Positions 37,044 through 46,100 are shown, counted from the stretch's first letter. The stretch: DNA of 64,000 bases from an uncultured Bacteriovoracaceae bacterium (GCA_937931205.1 CALHBF010000005.1:124001-188000), one strand, 5' to 3'. Made by a program: numbers and translations. Notes: generated from the letters alone by a model not told the origin.

Positions 37044-37153
37044 AGACGGCCCTGAACTTGAGTATAATCCGTCAAATTTTGCCTATTTACCTACTTATCG
37101 ACCGTTTTTAAGGAATAGTTTAATTAGTTGATAAATAAAGGCAGATTCTTGAG

Positions 37154-37993
37154 TTAGAATTGAGATTGGTGTTTCTTAACAATAGCCTGGAAGTGTTTTG
37201 AGTGATTTCCAAGAGTTTGGACGTATGGCCAAATATCTTCTTGAAGTTCGCGTGGGAATTGGTGGAAAGGTTTAATATCTTTGTCAGGTACATAGCGAAA
37301 AGTGAAGTTAATTCGTCGGGTTTGGAATCCAGAAATTTCTGGGCCCAATTTTTCTTTTCTTCGGTCTTCAACTCGCTGAACACGGTGAAAAGTTTTATTT
37401 TTCCACTTATCGCCGGAGAAAATTTGAAGGCTAGAATCTTCCAACCATTGCGAGAAGACCACGTTCTCATCACCTAAAGTCGATTTACCATTCACGAATT
37501 GAAAGAAGGCCCTGTCTCCTAAAGACATTGAAGCAACGGGCCCTGGTTCAAAATCTTTGTGTTCGCCAACTCGTGCTCGATCGACCCACTTTCCATTCTC
37601 AAGTTTATTACCATAAAAATTGATGAGACAGGTGTTGAGTTTCCATCCGTCGGGAATGAAGTTTTTAGGAACTCTTTTTTTAACGATGAATTCAATTCTA
37701 TCTACGATCGCACGCAAGAGTGGAGGATATGTTTCCGCAGTGACACAACGGAAGTCGACGCCTTTTGGCGGGTGATAATAATCAAGGCATGCAAATTGCC
37801 AGTTCCCAAGCCAATAAACAGGACGAAGGAGAGGTCGTTGCTCATCACCCTCTGGTGGAGGATTAGATTTAGAAAAACGCATTTCCCACAATGGTTCCAG
37901 GGTAGATAGCCACTGCAATAGCTTCTCTCGCTCAGCTCTATTGATAAAAGGGAACTGATAATGCAGTCCCAAAGGTAGGTTCGTGTCTTTCAT
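37154..37993 (-). CDS. alkB: AlkB-like 2-oxoglutarate/Fe(II)-dependent dioxygenase
   Basis: This 279-residue cytoplasmic protein has the AlkB iron-binding set: H145 and D147 in GEHKDFEP, and H203 in TFHRVQRV. The 2-oxoglutarate-binding RINFTFR (227-233, the RxNxTxR pattern) follows. Family members demethylate alkylated bases or modify RNA or protein; the substrate is not readable from sequence. It diverges from the GNAT gene with about 100 bp between. A TATGAT box lies 8 bp before the ATG and no SD is seen. The assignment to the family is good; the symbol denotes the family. Confidence 0.88.
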   Translation of the reverse strand: MKDTNLPLGLHYQFPFINRAEREKLLQWLSTLEPLWEMRFSKSNPPPEGDEQRPLLRPVYWLGNWQFACLDYYHPPKGVDFRCVTAETYPPLLRAIVDRIEFIVKKRVPKNFIPDGWKLNTCLINFYGNKLENGKWVDRARVGEHKDFEPGPVASMSLGDRAFFQFVNGKSTLGDENVVFSQWLEDSSLQIFSGDKWKNKTFHRVQRVEDRRKEKLGPEISGFQTRRINFTFRYVPDKDIKPFHQFPRELQEDIWPYVQTLGNHSKHFQAIVKKHQSQF

Positions 37994-38058
37994 GGAGGGG
38001 GATCATAGTAGATTTTTCGTTATTTGGCCCCCTAACCTTGTAAAAAGGTTGGGGTTTA

Positions 38059-38087
38059 TTGAAAGCGATTTAGATTTTAGCTATGTA
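38059..38087 (+). promoter_or_regulatory. Candidate promoter of the GNAT-luxE-luxC operon
   Basis: TTGAAA (38059-38064) and TATGTA (38082-38087) are spaced by 17 bp, and the -10 box is 7 bp from the ATG. No SD is present, so the mRNA would be leaderless. Confidence 0.4.
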
Positions 38088-38094
38088 AGCTCCT

Positions 38095-39228
38095 ATGAAA
38101 ATGCAACTGGCCGATTTAGGGGATATTTTTGAGATCTCTAAGCTCTACTTTGATGTCTATCAAGGTAACTATCCTGATCCCTTAATGAAGGATTATAAGC
38201 GCATGACGGCCTTTATGAACTCAGGTTCTGGGTTTTGGTTTATTGCCAAGGATGATGCTGGTCAGATGATTGCCTCAGTTCTTACTATGTATGAGGAGTC
38301 AGACTATCTGGCCAAGGCAGCTGCAGCAGTTGTGCGTGGAGAGTATCGCGGTCAAGGAGTGATGGAATCTCTTTTAGGTTATGCCATATCTTATATGAGA
38401 AATAATACTAAAGGGATTGATGTTCTTTATTCGACAACGAGAACTGTTAATGAAGCTGCTCAAACTCTGACTGAAAAGTTAAATTTTAAAAAACTGGGAA
38501 TATTTCCCAATGTTCATAAAACTCTTGAGTACGAAACGCATTGCCTGGCCGGCATCATTGAAGAGAGTGCCTTTAAGAAAAGAAACCACTCATATCTTCT
38601 TCATCACGAATTAAAATCTTTATTTGAAATTGTACGTCAGGAGTTTCATCTTGATGCGCTGGAAACCATTGAGCCTCTTGCCCCAACTCGTGATTTGGTC
38701 GAACCGCCAGAACTTGAAATTATCAAGTCTCCTCGTTTTGTTAACTACCAGTTCACTAAACTGCGCAATGAGAAGATGTTAAAATTTGATTTTTTCCCAT
38801 TTCATGTTCCCAATATGATGATTATGTCTGCAGATCAAAGTGTTGAGTTATTCTCCCATCTCAGTGATGATGGCTACTGTGTCATCATTGGTGTGAAATT
38901 ACCGGAGGATATGAACTTTAGTTCATTATTTACCATCGCTAACCAACTCTTGAGAGACTCTGGTGCCCGTTACATTGAGATTATGGCCAGAGCAGACAGG
39001 CCTAAAATTATTGAAAGTATCCTAAGAGCAAAGTTTATTCCTTGTGCGTTCTTTCCGGCCTTTCAACAAATTGAAAATAAGCGCCATGACTTTGTTGTTT
39101 TCTCACGCTCTTTTGAACTCTTTGATTTTCAAAACGTAAAATTAAAAGGGCTTAATCAAGTATATCTGGAAGAGTATTTTAAGAATTGGAAGAAGCTTTC
39201 TCTTAATCCTAAGTTGTTAAACTTATGA
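38095..39228 (+). CDS. GNAT family acetyltransferase in a luxE-luxC operon
   Basis: The 377-residue protein begins with a GNAT fold: MKMQLADLGDIFEISKLY, then AAAVVRGEYRGQGVMESLL (about residues 79-97), where RGQGVM is the acetyl-CoA-binding R/QxxGxG/A loop. The C-terminal half (about 200-360) also resembles a degenerate GNAT-type domain without an intact loop. The acyl acceptor is unknown. It overlaps luxE by ATGA, so all three genes of this operon are coupled. The absence of an SD and the promoter position suggest a leaderless start. Confidence 0.85.
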   Translation: MKMQLADLGDIFEISKLYFDVYQGNYPDPLMKDYKRMTAFMNSGSGFWFIAKDDAGQMIASVLTMYEESDYLAKAAAAVVRGEYRGQGVMESLLGYAISYMRNNTKGIDVLYSTTRTVNEAAQTLTEKLNFKKLGIFPNVHKTLEYETHCLAGIIEESAFKKRNHSYLLHHELKSLFEIVRQEFHLDALETIEPLAPTRDLVEPPELEIIKSPRFVNYQFTKLRNEKMLKFDFFPFHVPNMMIMSADQSVELFSHLSDDGYCVIIGVKLPEDMNFSSLFTIANQLLRDSGARYIEIMARADRPKIIESILRAKFIPCAFFPAFQQIENKRHDFVVFSRSFELFDFQNVKLKGLNQVYLEEYFKNWKKLSLNPKLLNL

Positions 39229-40328
39229 CACAGAAAACTGATCTTCTTCTTCAAACAGATCCATTTGATTTTACTGCTGAGAATTCACAGTTCTTTATAG
39301 ATAGTTTTCGTGAGAATGCACTTTTTCATTATGAGAATCATGAGTTCACTAAAAAACTTTGGGATTTCTTTCAATTTCACCCTACAAGTATAACCACAGA
39401 AGAAGATCTTTTAAATATTCCTTATACGATGATTCACTTATTCAAAGAGCATGAATTCTGTTCTGTTCCAAGAGATCAAGTGGAGCTGACTCTCACTAGT
39501 TCAGGGACAGGAGGGCAGAAATCGGTTCAGTTCCTATCTGCAAAATCCCTCGATAATGTGAAGAGGCTTGCTCTGAGTATTCATCAGAGTCTTGGGATGG
39601 TAACTGATAATACTTACAATTATCTTTGTTTTACTTATGATCCATCTGTGGCCAGAGATTTGGGAACGGCGTTTACCGATGAGCTTCTGACTAACTTCAC
39701 TAAGAAGAATGAAGTTTATTATGCGATAGAATGGAGAGAGGATAAGAATAAATTTGAACTCAATGAAGAAGGTGTTTTGGCCGCTCTCAAGCGATTTGAG
39801 GAATCAGAATTGCCTTGTCGTATTCTAGGATTCCCAGCACTCCTTTATAATTTAATTCTTAAGTATAATATCAAAGTTAATCTCGGATCAAATTCTTGGC
39901 TCCAGACCGGCGGGGGCTGGAAGAATTATGAGGATAAAGAAATTTCGAAAACAGAGTTCAGGCAATTTATTTTTGATCGATTAGGAATTCCTGAGTCTCA
40001 TCAGCGCGATTTATTCGGCATGGTTGAACATGGGATACCATATGTTGATTGCCAGATGGGAAACCTTCATATCCCTAATTATGCTCGTGTCTTTATCAGA
40101 GATCCGAAAACATTAAAAATTCTTCCAGAAGGTGAAGTCGGACTGGCCCACTTTCTGTGTTCCTATAATTTTAGTTATCCTGCAATGAGCTTGTTAACAA
40201 CTGATTATGCCCGTCTTGGAAGTTGTACATGCAGCCTCGGTGGCAAAGTTTTAGAGCTAAAGGGAAGAGCAGGAGTTTCCAAACACAAGGGGTGTGCTAT
40301 TACTGCCCTCGAAGCGGCGAAGGGTTAA
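39225..40328 (+). CDS. luxE: LuxE-like acyl-protein synthetase
   Basis: This 367-residue cytoplasmic protein is near the size of LuxE (about 370). TLTSSGTGGQKSVQF is the adenylate-binding loop and LQTGGGWKNYE is typical of LuxE relatives. LuxE activates fatty acid with ATP and hands the acyl group to LuxC for reduction to aldehyde in bioluminescent bacteria. Here luxC follows 1 bp after the stop, while luxA and luxB are absent in the window, so the aldehyde probably serves another purpose. Overlaps the GNAT gene by ATGA. Confidence 0.88.
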   Translation: MTQKTDLLLQTDPFDFTAENSQFFIDSFRENALFHYENHEFTKKLWDFFQFHPTSITTEEDLLNIPYTMIHLFKEHEFCSVPRDQVELTLTSSGTGGQKSVQFLSAKSLDNVKRLALSIHQSLGMVTDNTYNYLCFTYDPSVARDLGTAFTDELLTNFTKKNEVYYAIEWREDKNKFELNEEGVLAALKRFEESELPCRILGFPALLYNLILKYNIKVNLGSNSWLQTGGGWKNYEDKEISKTEFRQFIFDRLGIPESHQRDLFGMVEHGIPYVDCQMGNLHIPNYARVFIRDPKTLKILPEGEVGLAHFLCSYNFSYPAMSLLTTDYARLGSCTCSLGGKVLELKGRAGVSKHKGCAITALEAAKG

Positions 40329-40329
40329 T

Positions 40330-42720
40330 ATGTATTGGTTTGGAGATTTCAAAGATCAGTCAAAAATCTACGATCAAGAGACGTGGTCGAGCTTAGATGA
40401 ATTATCACAAGCATATTCTCAAACTTCTTTAAATGATATTCTTGAAGTATTGCATGCCTTTGGTCAGAGTTGCAGTTTAGGCAGTTCATTTTTTGAGGAA
40501 TCTTTTAATTTTCTCAGAGAGCAGAATTCTTTCTCTGATGATGAAATAAGAAAATCTCTTCTTTTAATTCCTGAAATTTTTCACATTGATAATCTGAAAG
40601 TACGAATTGAGGCCGAGCTCGGAATGGGTGTTTTAGATGGCTTTAAGAAGATTGATCGTTCATTTGCTAAGATGAAAGCCTTCCCTGTGGGAATCATTGC
40701 TCACATCACAGCAGGAAATGTGTTTTTGAGTGCAATTGACTCTTTAGTGATGGGACTGATTACTAAAAATTTAAATATCGTAAAATTATCCAGCTCAAAT
40801 CAACATTTTCCTATGTATCTTGCTCAAGAGCTAAAGAAGTTTGATGCTCAAGGAGTGGTGGCAAACAAGTTTGCCATGCTGACATGGAAAGGTGGGGATG
40901 AGAAAATCGAAGATATTGTTAAATCTCGCTCACAATTAATTATTGCTTGGGGAGGGGAGGAGATGATTAAAAGCTATCGTCGTAATCTTCCTCTGAAGAC
41001 AAAGCTATTAGAGATGGGGCCCAAGTTTTCTTTTCAACTCATCACCCAAGAAGGTCTACAGGACAAAGATTTAGATAAGGTTGCTGAGAAGATTGTGGCC
41101 GATATTCTTCCTTGGAATCAAAGGGCCTGTTCAGCTCCTCAGAACCTATTTATCCAAGAAGGAATTGATGCGAGAAATCTTTTAGAGGTAATGGAGAGAG
41201 TGTTTAAGGCATCACCTAGAAGAGATGGAACTCAGAGTGATGAATTTGTTGAAATACATAAAGAATACTATCGCTCTCTTTACTCAAGTCTCATGGGAGA
41301 AGGTGAGTTTATTACGGGTGAGGATTATCTTGTTCATTTGGAAAAGAGTGAATTTCCTCGTCCTAGTGCTTTGAATAGAACTTTGATTGTAAAAAAGTTT
41401 GAAAGTGTTCAGGATCTTTGCAAGAAGCTCAAATCAATTGATTATTATCTCCAGACTTGTTCTTATATCGTATCTGATAATGAGAAATCTCAAGTACTCG
41501 ATTTACTATCTTGGGCAGGGGTTAAACGTTTCGCTCCTGTTGGCACAAGTGGTATTGGTATGAATGGCACTCCTCATGATGGTCGATTTGTTTTGGCCGA
41601 TCTTGTTCATTTCGTTGTCGATGAAACTCAGATTGTAGATTATGGAGAAAGTTATCAGAGAAATGATTCTTCGCTTTTAAAAAGTGAATTTGATTCTCGT
41701 CCTCATCCACATGGCCATATCTTCTCTTCAGGCGGAACAACAGGTGAGCCTAAGTATGTGCACTTTTCGAATGAAGAGTTTTCCTATGTCTCAGACATGC
41801 TTGCCATCAATCTTGGCAAGCAGGGTGTCCGTGCAGGAGAAGTGGTTGCAAATCTTTTTGTTGCAGGAAATTTGTGGTCATCTTTTTTAGCAATGGATCG
41901 CGCTCTCGAAAAAATAGGAGCAGTATCTCTTCCTATTGGGGGGCAGGCCCCTGTTGATAATGTCATTAATTATTTGATGAAGTTTCGCCCCAAAGTGATA
42001 ATGGGAATTCCGTCACTGTTAGTACTTGTTGCTGAAAGAATGAAACAGCAAGGTCTTAGCTTAAAAATTGATAAACTCTTCTATGCAGGCGAAAGATTAT
42101 TTGAAGGAAGAGTGCAACTTTTTCGTGAAGTTTGGGATGTGGATTATTTTGGTTCTGCTGGTTATGCTTCAGTTGATGCTGGTGTTATTGGTTATCAGTG
42201 CCAGCACTCTGGGCCGGGTGAACATCATCTCTTTTCGCGTCTTGTGAAATTAGAAGTGATAAATGGAGAAGCTGTTGTTACACCAGAGTATAGAAATACT
42301 TTAAATTTAAAGAATTATCATACAGGTGATGCTGTTGAACTTATTCATACTAATTGCCCATGCGGCTCACAGGATCAGAAGTTTAAGCTTTTAGGACGAA
42401 CTGATGATCTCATTCAAATTTGGTCTGCAAGAATTAGACTTTTGGAAATAGAGACAGTACTCGCTCGCTTTTCACTTCATACTTACCGACTTGAAATCAG
42501 CGAAAGTGAAGGCATCGAAAATCTGACAATCGAAATTGAATCTGAGCATGAGATTAAAGACTTTGATTTTGCTCTCTATGAGTTGAATGACGATCTAAAA
42601 ACAAGTCTTTCTTTTGAGCAATTCCAGGCCCGTTTAACAATTAAATGGAAAAGGCCTGGTACGATTCAAAGAAATGAGAGAACAGGTAAAATCAGTGTTA
42701 CAAAAGATCTTCGTTACTAA
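40330..42720 (+). CDS. luxC: LuxC-type acyl-CoA reductase fused to an adenylate-forming domain
   Basis: The 796-residue protein starts at 40330 (AAGGG SD). Residues about 50-455 are an aldehyde-dehydrogenase-like LuxC domain with the active cysteine C267 in NQRACSAPQ. Residues about 460-796 are a PaaK/LuxE-like adenylate-forming domain with SSGGTTGEPKYVHF, YHTGDAVEL, a CPCG pair and GRTDDLIQI. So this chain can, in principle, activate an acid and reduce it to aldehyde, next to a separate LuxE. The fusion is unusual compared with the 480-residue LuxC of luminous bacteria. The 3' end overlaps the convergent cysteine-cluster gene by 23 bp. Confidence 0.85.
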   Translation: MYWFGDFKDQSKIYDQETWSSLDELSQAYSQTSLNDILEVLHAFGQSCSLGSSFFEESFNFLREQNSFSDDEIRKSLLLIPEIFHIDNLKVRIEAELGMGVLDGFKKIDRSFAKMKAFPVGIIAHITAGNVFLSAIDSLVMGLITKNLNIVKLSSSNQHFPMYLAQELKKFDAQGVVANKFAMLTWKGGDEKIEDIVKSRSQLIIAWGGEEMIKSYRRNLPLKTKLLEMGPKFSFQLITQEGLQDKDLDKVAEKIVADILPWNQRACSAPQNLFIQEGIDARNLLEVMERVFKASPRRDGTQSDEFVEIHKEYYRSLYSSLMGEGEFITGEDYLVHLEKSEFPRPSALNRTLIVKKFESVQDLCKKLKSIDYYLQTCSYIVSDNEKSQVLDLLSWAGVKRFAPVGTSGIGMNGTPHDGRFVLADLVHFVVDETQIVDYGESYQRNDSSLLKSEFDSRPHPHGHIFSSGGTTGEPKYVHFSNEEFSYVSDMLAINLGKQGVRAGEVVANLFVAGNLWSSFLAMDRALEKIGAVSLPIGGQAPVDNVINYLMKFRPKVIMGIPSLLVLVAERMKQQGLSLKIDKLFYAGERLFEGRVQLFREVWDVDYFGSAGYASVDAGVIGYQCQHSGPGEHHLFSRLVKLEVINGEAVVTPEYRNTLNLKNYHTGDAVELIHTNCPCGSQDQKFKLLGRTDDLIQIWSARIRLLEIETVLARFSLHTYRLEISESEGIENLTIEIESEHEIKDFDFALYELNDDLKTSLSFEQFQARLTIKWKRPGTIQRNERTGKISVTKDLRY

Positions 42721-43258
42721 GATCCATGTTCCACATTTCGATAAGAGCAACTGGCATAGGTAATTTGTCCCACCATAGCTTGTGTTTTAGCTTGAGCTTC
42801 TCATTGATAGAAGCTTCCCATGCTTGATTATCTTCTTCTCTGCGAATTAATTCTTCCGTTTCAGAAAAACAAAATTCTCCAGCTTTTTCTACTTTGTGAT
42901 GTGCGTTGAAGGCCAAGCACCCATAAGGTTTTTTCTCGGGAGGTAAGGGGCAGCCTAATTCTTTATGGTTAAAAAATGGGCAAGTATATGTACGGCGTAA
43001 AAAGGATCTTCGACCGTAACCTGTTAATTGGTCTAGTCGATATTGGGAAATGGTATTTTGAATTTTTTCTTTTAGGCTTTCAGTTTTCTGCTGTGTTGAA
43101 TGCAGCCAGATTAAAATCTCACTTGTTTCAAGTGGGGTGGACATCATCGAGTTTGATTGGAAGGTGCAGCAGGTTCCGGGGCAGTTTTGACAATCCTGCC
43201 CCTCTGAAGACAGTTGGATCATTCTCGTTATCAAATTTTCACGTCTATTTTTAAGCAT
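42698..43258 (-). CDS. YkgJ family cysteine-cluster protein
   Basis: This 186-residue cytoplasmic protein has the CxxCxxxCC cluster (DCQNCPGTCC, near residues 22-31), then CPFFNHKELGCPLPPEKKPYGC, the pattern of the YkgJ/UPF0153 family thought to bind zinc or an Fe-S cluster. Function is unknown in the family. Its 3' end overlaps the luxC fusion gene on the other strand by 23 bp. A promoter (TTGACG-17-TATTTT) sits 5 bp before the ATG with no SD. Confidence 0.82.
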   Translation of the reverse strand: MLKNRRENLITRMIQLSSEGQDCQNCPGTCCTFQSNSMMSTPLETSEILIWLHSTQQKTESLKEKIQNTISQYRLDQLTGYGRRSFLRRTYTCPFFNHKELGCPLPPEKKPYGCLAFNAHHKVEKAGEFCFSETEELIRREEDNQAWEASINEKLKLKHKLWWDKLPMPVALIEMWNMDLSNEDLL

Positions 43259-43263
43259 GGGGA

Positions 43264-43292
43264 AAAATAATGGCTCTAAAAAAGATCGTCAA
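43264..43292 (-). promoter_or_regulatory. Promoter of the cysteine-cluster gene, leaderless arrangement
   Basis: On the minus strand TTGACG (43287-43292) and TATTTT (43264-43269) are 17 bp apart. The ATG at 43258 lies 5 bp after the -10 box and has no SD. The -35 box overlaps the 3' end of the upstream gene. Confidence 0.5.
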
Positions 43293-44185
43293 GAACCGAA
43301 TAGAATCTCCAACTGAAAAGTTGCGAAGGGATTTCTTCTAAAAGAATATTTTTTAGGGAAATCAAGGCCTGTGATAAGGTCAAAATAGAGCCACTGTTTG
43401 TAGAGATCCCTACGATATCTTGTTGAAAGTCGGTAGTTATCTAGCAACCACAGCCCCTCATTGATCTTAGTTGATGCAATAAATGAGTAATTAAGGGCAT
43501 CCTTTTCGGTCAATTGATGAATGAGACTTGGGCCATGGGAGGTATCAAATTGTTTACTTAGGACGCTCCAAGTTTTGACATTAATGAAGCGAAAGAGCAG
43601 GTTTTCTTTAATAGGGTAATCGCTGTCAAAGCTTGTTAATTCGGTCAGACCATCTTCTTCAGTGATGTACGTTATTTCTTCCGAAAAACGGTGACTCCAG
43701 CGGGTATAAAGGAAGTTACGCCTTACTCTTCCACGAATGATTGCCTTGGGAGGAATGCTGGCATTGACACCTAAGTCGGCGTTAAAAATCCACCCTTTCT
43801 TTGTACGGGGAGGTTGGTCAGTTTCCTCACTATCAGTTTCTTCAGATTCACCATCTTTTTTTCGATGCTTGAAAATGCGATCAGCGCTTTCTTTAATCCT
43901 ACGCTCTAAGTGAGGGATCTTGAAGTTGACTCGATAGGAAACTTTAAAATCGCCCTTTTCCTGCTCGCGGGTAAAGTAGTTTGATCTAATCCTAAGAGTT
44001 GATCTTCCAAATTCATCATCCGCTCGTTCAGTGGCAAAAAATGAATCAACTTTGTTGGCCAAATAGTCCAAGTTACCTTTAAAAATCGCATGAGTCTTAT
44101 CAAGTACGTTCTTTTCCTCTTCTGTTTTTTGTTCAGAAGCGGATGCCGTACAAATAAGAAAGAGAAGAGTTAGAATAAGATGCAT
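43289..44185 (-). CDS. Secreted/outer-membrane hypothetical protein
   Basis: The 298-residue product from the ATG at 44185 has a signal peptide (MHLILTLLFLICTASAS). After an acidic linker it shows many short beta strands with aromatic/arginine alternation (RRNFLYTRWSHRFSEEITYI, LSTRYRRDLYKQWLYFDLI) and ends in FQLEILFGS, suggestive of a barrel or beta-rich envelope protein. A TTG 48 bp upstream would give a longer product but destroys the signal peptide. The promoter puts transcription start at this ATG. Family not recognised. Confidence 0.7.
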   Translation of the reverse strand: MHLILTLLFLICTASASEQKTEEEKNVLDKTHAIFKGNLDYLANKVDSFFATERADDEFGRSTLRIRSNYFTREQEKGDFKVSYRVNFKIPHLERRIKESADRIFKHRKKDGESEETDSEETDQPPRTKKGWIFNADLGVNASIPPKAIIRGRVRRNFLYTRWSHRFSEEITYITEEDGLTELTSFDSDYPIKENLLFRFINVKTWSVLSKQFDTSHGPSLIHQLTEKDALNYSFIASTKINEGLWLLDNYRLSTRYRRDLYKQWLYFDLITGLDFPKKYSFRRNPFATFQLEILFGS

Positions 44186-44191
44186 TAATTC

Positions 44192-44220
44192 ATTAAATAT
44201 CCGACTGGAAAATTTGGCAA
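44192..44220 (-). promoter_or_regulatory. Promoter of the secreted hypothetical, leaderless arrangement
   Basis: TTGCCA (44215-44220), 17 bp, TTTAAT (44192-44197), then 6 bp to the ATG at 44185. Both boxes match five of six consensus bases. No SD. Confidence 0.6.
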
Positions 44221-44362
44221 TCACCTGATGCAAAATATTGGCAGTGAGGGGATAGATTCTTGAATTTTAAGATATTCACTCATAATGTACCACATTTGCG
44301 TTTTTGCTTGTTCTACAATCCTATCGTTCCCGCACTTATCTTCAGGAATCCAGGGGAGGATT

Positions 44363-45325
44363 ATGAAAGCTTCAAAGAAAATTCAGATTATTTCAGGCTG
44401 TGTTGTTGCCCTAAGTATCCCGGCAATCATTCTCCTTAATCAGGGCACAAGTGAGAACACATCTGGTGTTGTGAAAACAGAAAAAGGTAAAAAACCATTG
44501 GCCACAGAGGGGACAACTTCACCGAAAGTGAAAGTTGTTTTTGAGGCCATTAAAAATAATAAAGTTGAAGTCTTTGAAGAATATCTCTCAAATGGCGGCA
44601 AACTCGATGAAGTGGTTTATTTAGAAAACAATCAACAGATAACTGTGGCAGAGGCCATTGTCCAATATGAAAGAACTGACTTTATTGAAAAAGTTGTTGC
44701 TCATAACAAGAATGTGACAAAAGCCGAGTGGCAGGCAAATGTCAAAGAAGGAAATATTGGTCAGACTTCACTGGGATTGATGATCGGGGCCGTTGCCAAA
44801 ATGGGGCAGCCGCAAGTGAAAAAAGAGTTTTTAGATTTGGTAAAAGAAGATGCCCAAGTCTTAGCAGCAACAAAAAGTGTCGCATCTGAAGTTCTTCCGG
44901 AAGTTGTTCAGACATGTGATGAAAATGAAATCAGTTTCTTGGGTGACTTAGGCGCTGATCCACTTCAAAAAAATATAGAGGGAAGCAGCGCTCTTGTTAA
45001 AGCAAGTGAATCAAAATGTTTTAAAGCGATTTCTTATTGGAAAAAAGATCAGAATGTCGATTTTGATAAAAAGAATGAAGAAGGTGTAACGGCATTTGAT
45101 GTACTCGCAAAATTCAAAGATCCTGAACTACAGTCTTTCACAGACACACTTCAGGAGGATGGAGTTCGCGAAATTGCTTCATTGAAAGCGAAACCTAGTA
45201 ATCGTGTGAGTTTCTATAAAAAGAGATCTGCTCCTTCGATTATTGATCCAGAGGCCCTCGTTGAGCCAGAGTTACGTCCTGATGAGGCCACTGAGACGGC
45301 CGAGTTCAGCGAGTTTAGTGATTAG
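44363..45325 (+). CDS. Membrane-anchored ankyrin-like protein
   Basis: The 320-residue protein starts at 44363 with a good GGGGAGGA SD. An N-terminal hydrophobic segment (about 9-27) acts as signal or anchor, so the rest lies in the periplasm. Residues about 55-260 show ankyrin-like helix pairs, e.g. VFEAIKNNKVEVFEEYLSNG, FLGDLGADPLQKNIEGSSA and VDFDKKNEEGVTAFDVLAKF. The tail is acidic. Ankyrin repeats mediate protein binding; the partner is unknown. Confidence 0.72.
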   Translation: MKASKKIQIISGCVVALSIPAIILLNQGTSENTSGVVKTEKGKKPLATEGTTSPKVKVVFEAIKNNKVEVFEEYLSNGGKLDEVVYLENNQQITVAEAIVQYERTDFIEKVVAHNKNVTKAEWQANVKEGNIGQTSLGLMIGAVAKMGQPQVKKEFLDLVKEDAQVLAATKSVASEVLPEVVQTCDENEISFLGDLGADPLQKNIEGSSALVKASESKCFKAISYWKKDQNVDFDKKNEEGVTAFDVLAKFKDPELQSFTDTLQEDGVREIASLKAKPSNRVSFYKKRSAPSIIDPEALVEPELRPDEATETAEFSEFSD

Positions 45326-45360
45326 AATTTAGTATCAATTGAAATCTAAAGAATCCTTGC

Positions 45361-45399
45361 AACTCTCTATAGGGGCATTAAACTCTGAAGTAGAGAGTT
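45361..45399. promoter_or_regulatory. Inverted repeat upstream of the XRE regulator
   Basis: AACTCTCTA (45361-45369) and TAGAGAGTT (45391-45399) form a perfect 9-bp inverted repeat with a 21-bp centre. It ends 2 bp before the AAGGAG SD of the XRE gene. It could be the operator for self-regulation. Confidence 0.5.
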
Positions 45400-45412
45400 A
45401 CAAGGAGCTGAC

Positions 45413-45652
45413 ATGGAAGTTACTCGCCGTACAAATGTAGAAATTGAAAAAGAAATTGGAACCATCGCTTATTTCATCAGAAAAAGAAGAAAAACATTAG
45501 GTCTTACTCAAGAAGAACTCGCCTCATCTGCTGATGTAGGATTAGCTTTCTTAAAGCGTCTTGAAACAGGGGACGAAAATCTTCATATGGCCAAAGTATT
45601 GCAAGTCCTTCGCTACTTGAAGGCAGATTTATTTCCCCGTGAATATCAGTAA
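45413..45652 (+). CDS. XRE/HipB-like helix-turn-helix regulator
   Basis: This 79-residue protein is little more than one HTH domain: IRKRRKTLGLTQEELASSAD and VGLAFLKRLETGDENL are the canonical two-helix pattern of XRE/HipB-type regulators. An AAGGAG SD lies 6 bp before the ATG. There is no hipA or other toxin directly adjacent; gloA starts 9 bp after its stop, so the two are probably co-transcribed. The inverted repeat just upstream is a candidate operator. Confidence 0.88.
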   Translation: MEVTRRTNVEIEKEIGTIAYFIRKRRKTLGLTQEELASSADVGLAFLKRLETGDENLHMAKVLQVLRYLKADLFPREYQ

Positions 45653-45661
45653 AGGAATCCT

Positions 45662-46045
45662 ATGAAATATCTCCACACGATGATTCGAGTTAAAAACCTC
45701 GAAGAATCAATCAAGTTTTATACTGAAGTGCTTAATATGAAAGTGATCTCTCACGAGGACTTTCCTGAAGGGCAGTTTACTCTTGTATTTTTGAGCTATG
45801 GAAACTCTAAAAGTGACCCTTGTATCGAGCTTACTTATAACTATGGTAAGACAGATTACGTGATGGGAGATCAATGGGGACATCTGGCCTTTGGCACATC
45901 CAATATCGTTGAGACTTGTGAAAGGGTAAAAAAAATGGGTGCTAAAGTTGTCCGTGAACCAGGGCCCATGAAGCATGGAACGACAGTGATTGCTTTTGCA
46001 GAAGATCCTAATGGTTATAAAATAGAATTCATCGAGACCAAGTAA
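45662..46045 (+). CDS. gloA: Lactoylglutathione lyase (glyoxalase I)
   Basis: The 127-residue cytoplasmic enzyme converts the methylglyoxal-glutathione hemithioacetal to S-lactoylglutathione. The four metal ligands occur at exactly the E. coli GloA positions: H5, E56, H74 and E122. The length and compact form match the nickel-type short enzymes. GGAAT lies before the ATG. It follows the XRE gene by 9 bp, which suggests regulation by that protein. Confidence 0.95.
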   Translation: MKYLHTMIRVKNLEESIKFYTEVLNMKVISHEDFPEGQFTLVFLSYGNSKSDPCIELTYNYGKTDYVMGDQWGHLAFGTSNIVETCERVKKMGAKVVREPGPMKHGTTVIAFAEDPNGYKIEFIETK

Positions 46046-46100
46046 CTCGGGCCTAATCTTAACTTAAGTTTTCCGCTATTTGTCCGATAAGCTTAATCGG

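Noticed and set aside
37063-37068. TATAAT on the plus strand between the giant-lipoprotein gene and alkB
   Set aside because: No plus-strand gene follows within a sensible distance, so it is probably chance in an AT-rich gap.
38095-42720. A bioluminescence (lux) operon
   Set aside because: luxA and luxB are absent, and LuxC has a non-standard fusion, so light production is not supported.
44186-44233. TTG start at 44233 extending the secreted hypothetical protein by 16 residues
   Set aside because: It would lie upstream of the predicted -35/-10 boxes and would place residues before a well-formed signal peptide.
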